Shown here: piece after piece, positions 60,001 to 61,178 of the stretch | How positions within the stretch are numbered: the first letter of the stretch is position 1 | How the letters are laid out: the number at the start of each line of letters is the position of its first letter | Assembly: GCF_025154055.1 (NCBI RefSeq) | Contig: NZ_JAOALK010000026.1 | Coordinates: 1 to 61,178, forward strand | Origin: Aquibacillus koreensis | GTDB taxonomy: Bacteria > Bacillota > Bacilli > Bacillales > Amphibacillaceae | Direction of reading: 5' to 3' | Length of the DNA: 61,178 nucleotides | Notes under the pieces: generated by a model | Database searches by the model: none | Told to the model about the DNA's origin: nothing | The model's input: only the letters and a program-made list of their open reading frames with translations | Position numbers and translations under genes: made by a program

Positions 60001-60929
60001 CAATTTTTACCTCTAGGCTGGTCCAATGGACTTTTGATCCCCATTAAACTTTTAGAAGTCATGTGTAAATAAGCAACTGTCGTTGCCACTCTTTTATGAC
60101 CTAACATATGTTGTATATGCACAGGATCAATTCCGTCTTCGAGAGAGTGTGTCGCAAAACAATGCCGTAAGGTATGTGCTGAAATTGCTGTATCGAGATT
60201 TAATCTTTCTCTAATTTTAAGAAAGGTATTTTGTATGCTTTTAACCGTAATATGATTCTCTTGCTTTTGTCCCTTGAAGAGCCAATCATTTTTAGAAAAG
60301 GATCGATGATGATAGGCTTTGAAATACTCTCGCAGGACAAGAAGACTAGCTTCAGACAAAATGGTATAACGGTTCGTATCGTGTTTTGTTTTCTGCACAC
60401 GAACTCGCATTCCTTGACTATCTATATCACTAATTTTTAGTCGTGCAACTTCACTAACGCGCAATCCACTACCATAGATTAAGGCGAGAATCGCCTTATG
60501 TTTTAAATTATTGGTACCCTCTAAAAGTGCATATACTTGCTCTCTAGGTGGAATAACAGGGAAGCTCTTGCCTCTTCTCATTCTAGGTACCTTTATTGGA
60601 TTCCAGGTTTTCTCTAGTACATACGTGTAAAAAAACTTAATAGATGAAATACAATTATTTATTGTCCCTGGTGAAAGTTTTCTATCTCTTTTTAAGTGAA
60701 GGATATACCCCTGAATATCTTCAAAAGCAACTTCATCAATTTCTATCTCTAATACTACTTCCACATAGAATAAAAAATCGTTTATTCTTCTTCTCATAGA
60801 TTTTCTTGTGGATTCTGGTGAGTTCTTAAGCTCAAAGAATAGTTCGATCTGTCGTTTATATTTTTCCATTATAAAAGCCCTCCGATTTGTTAGTTGATTT
60901 TTAAACAAACCGGAAGGTGGGTGGTCCAC
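60000..60929 (-). CDS. Tyrosine recombinase of the IS91-like element
   Basis: 309-aa site-specific recombinase with N-terminal SAM-like core-binding domain (about residues 20-105) and catalytic domain: Arg in YGSGLRVSEVARL, HTLRHCFATH (H-x2-R), LGHKRVATTVAYLHM (H and nucleophile Tyr). Overlapping the transposase start by one base, it belongs to the element and is not a phage integrase. GGAGG lies upstream near the start. Confidence 0.9.
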   Translation of the reverse strand: MDHPPSGLFKNQLTNRRAFIMEKYKRQIELFFELKNSPESTRKSMRRRINDFLFYVEVVLEIEIDEVAFEDIQGYILHLKRDRKLSPGTINNCISSIKFFYTYVLEKTWNPIKVPRMRRGKSFPVIPPREQVYALLEGTNNLKHKAILALIYGSGLRVSEVARLKISDIDSQGMRVRVQKTKHDTNRYTILSEASLLVLREYFKAYHHRSFSKNDWLFKGQKQENHITVKSIQNTFLKIRERLNLDTAISAHTLRHCFATHSLEDGIDPVHIQHMLGHKRVATTVAYLHMTSKSLMGIKSPLDQPRGKN

Positions 60930-60995
60930 GATTAAGTGGAGTAAAATATTGGTTATGTAATTTTGTTGTTTTTCGTGTTAGAATAAATTTCATAG

Positions 60996-61059
60996 AAGTA
61001 TGCTCTCTCTTTTTTATTGTTTGGTTTGGCGATTAAACAATATCACAGAAAGCATACTT
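60996..61059. repeat. Nested inverted repeats beyond the recombinase gene
   Basis: Outer arms AAGTATGCT (60996-61004) and AGCATACTT (61051-61059), inner arms ATTGTTT and AAACAAT, then a T-rich tail. May be the second end of the element or a terminator. No gene is seen in 60930-61178. Confidence 0.5.
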
Positions 61060-61178
61060 TTTCTTTATGTTCTTAATGGTTTTCTTCCCTTAATAACCCT
61101 CTATCTGTATTTTTTTCCTCTTTACATAATAACGCTCTATCCCATAGCCATCGCGGGACGCGATTTCGTTCTTCTTGT

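Larger units (their letters stand above)
58533..60960 (-). mobile_element. IS91-like element with HUH transposase and tyrosine recombinase
   Basis: Two overlapping minus-strand genes (recombinase then transposase) with hairpins at the transposase-distal end, as in IS91-type rolling-circle elements. The end beyond the transposase abuts GAAC (minus strand) in a broken REP copy; GAAC is a known IS91 target tetranucleotide. The recombinase-side end is not certain; it lies between about 60930 and the window edge. Confidence 0.78.

Noticed and set aside
60000-60929. Tyrosine recombinase as evidence of a prophage
   Set aside because: It overlaps an IS91-type transposase gene and no phage structural or regulatory genes are present.

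Overview
The window looks like a chromosome segment of a low-GC, Gram-positive, endospore-former-type bacterium (Bacillaceae; possibly near Oceanobacillus or Virgibacillus, but I cannot fix the genus from sequence alone). The grounds are strong AGGAGG-type ribosome binding sites, a BceRS/BceAB-type antibiotic-peptide module, an S-box (SAM-I) riboswitch, cydABCD in one run, a yoaS/yozG-like pair, a YesK-like protein, and DUF3231 and DUF5317 families. No rRNA, tRNA or CRISPR array was seen.

Layout. 0.1-4.5 kb: response regulator, intramembrane-sensing kinase, ABC ATPase and large permease (peptide-antibiotic sensing and detoxification), with a palindromic operator overlapping the kinase stop codon. 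4.6-14.5 kb: an XPD/DinG-type helicase with an N-terminal nuclease-like domain, a DUF3231 protein, a sugar-dehydrogenase-like beta-propeller, a DUF2975/Xre pair, a second-locus undecaprenyl diphosphate synthase, an ArsR/VOC pair with two tandem operators, and an Asp/Glu racemase-like protein. 14.8-21.5 kb: a SAM-I riboswitch with its own terminator leads into thiolase, a 32-aa membrane peptide, a sodium/solute symporter, an acetoacetyl-CoA-synthetase-type ligase, a second thiolase and its zinc-ribbon OB-fold partner. Short-chain keto-acid catabolism under SAM control is the most unexpected link in the window.

23.1-45.8 kb: a complete reductive pyrimidine-degradation system in two blocks. Uracil or thymine is reduced by PreT/PreA, opened by HydA, and hydrolysed by a nitrilase-family ureidopropionase. 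Beta-alanine is then transaminated by a class III aminotransferase and oxidised to acyl-CoA by MmsA, while alanine dehydrogenase recycles the alanine. A PucR-type regulator and a THI5-like ABC importer belong to it, and a shared sequence box in front of mmsA and the importer ties the blocks together. Unrelated small membrane proteins and lipoproteins (28.6-32 kb) and an assorted set (38.4-41.9 kb) are interleaved.

46-51.9 kb: cydABCD (cytochrome bd oxidase and its assembly exporter). 52.2-58.5 kb: a large TPR protein, an FMN-type PPOX protein, a DUF5317 protein and a GGDEF plus HD-GYP c-di-GMP enzyme. 58.5-61 kb: an IS91-like element with a HUH transposase and an overlapping tyrosine recombinase, apparently inserted in a repeat copy.

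About a dozen copies of a palindromic intergenic repeat, with core GGGACGGTTCT and its complement AGAACCGTCCC, are scattered over the window but absent from the pyrimidine block (22.7-45.8 kb). Their arms vary in matched pairs, pointing to conserved hairpins. Several start sites look unusual: an ATT start for alanine dehydrogenase, a CTG start for a small membrane protein, and a predicted leaderless ArsR message.
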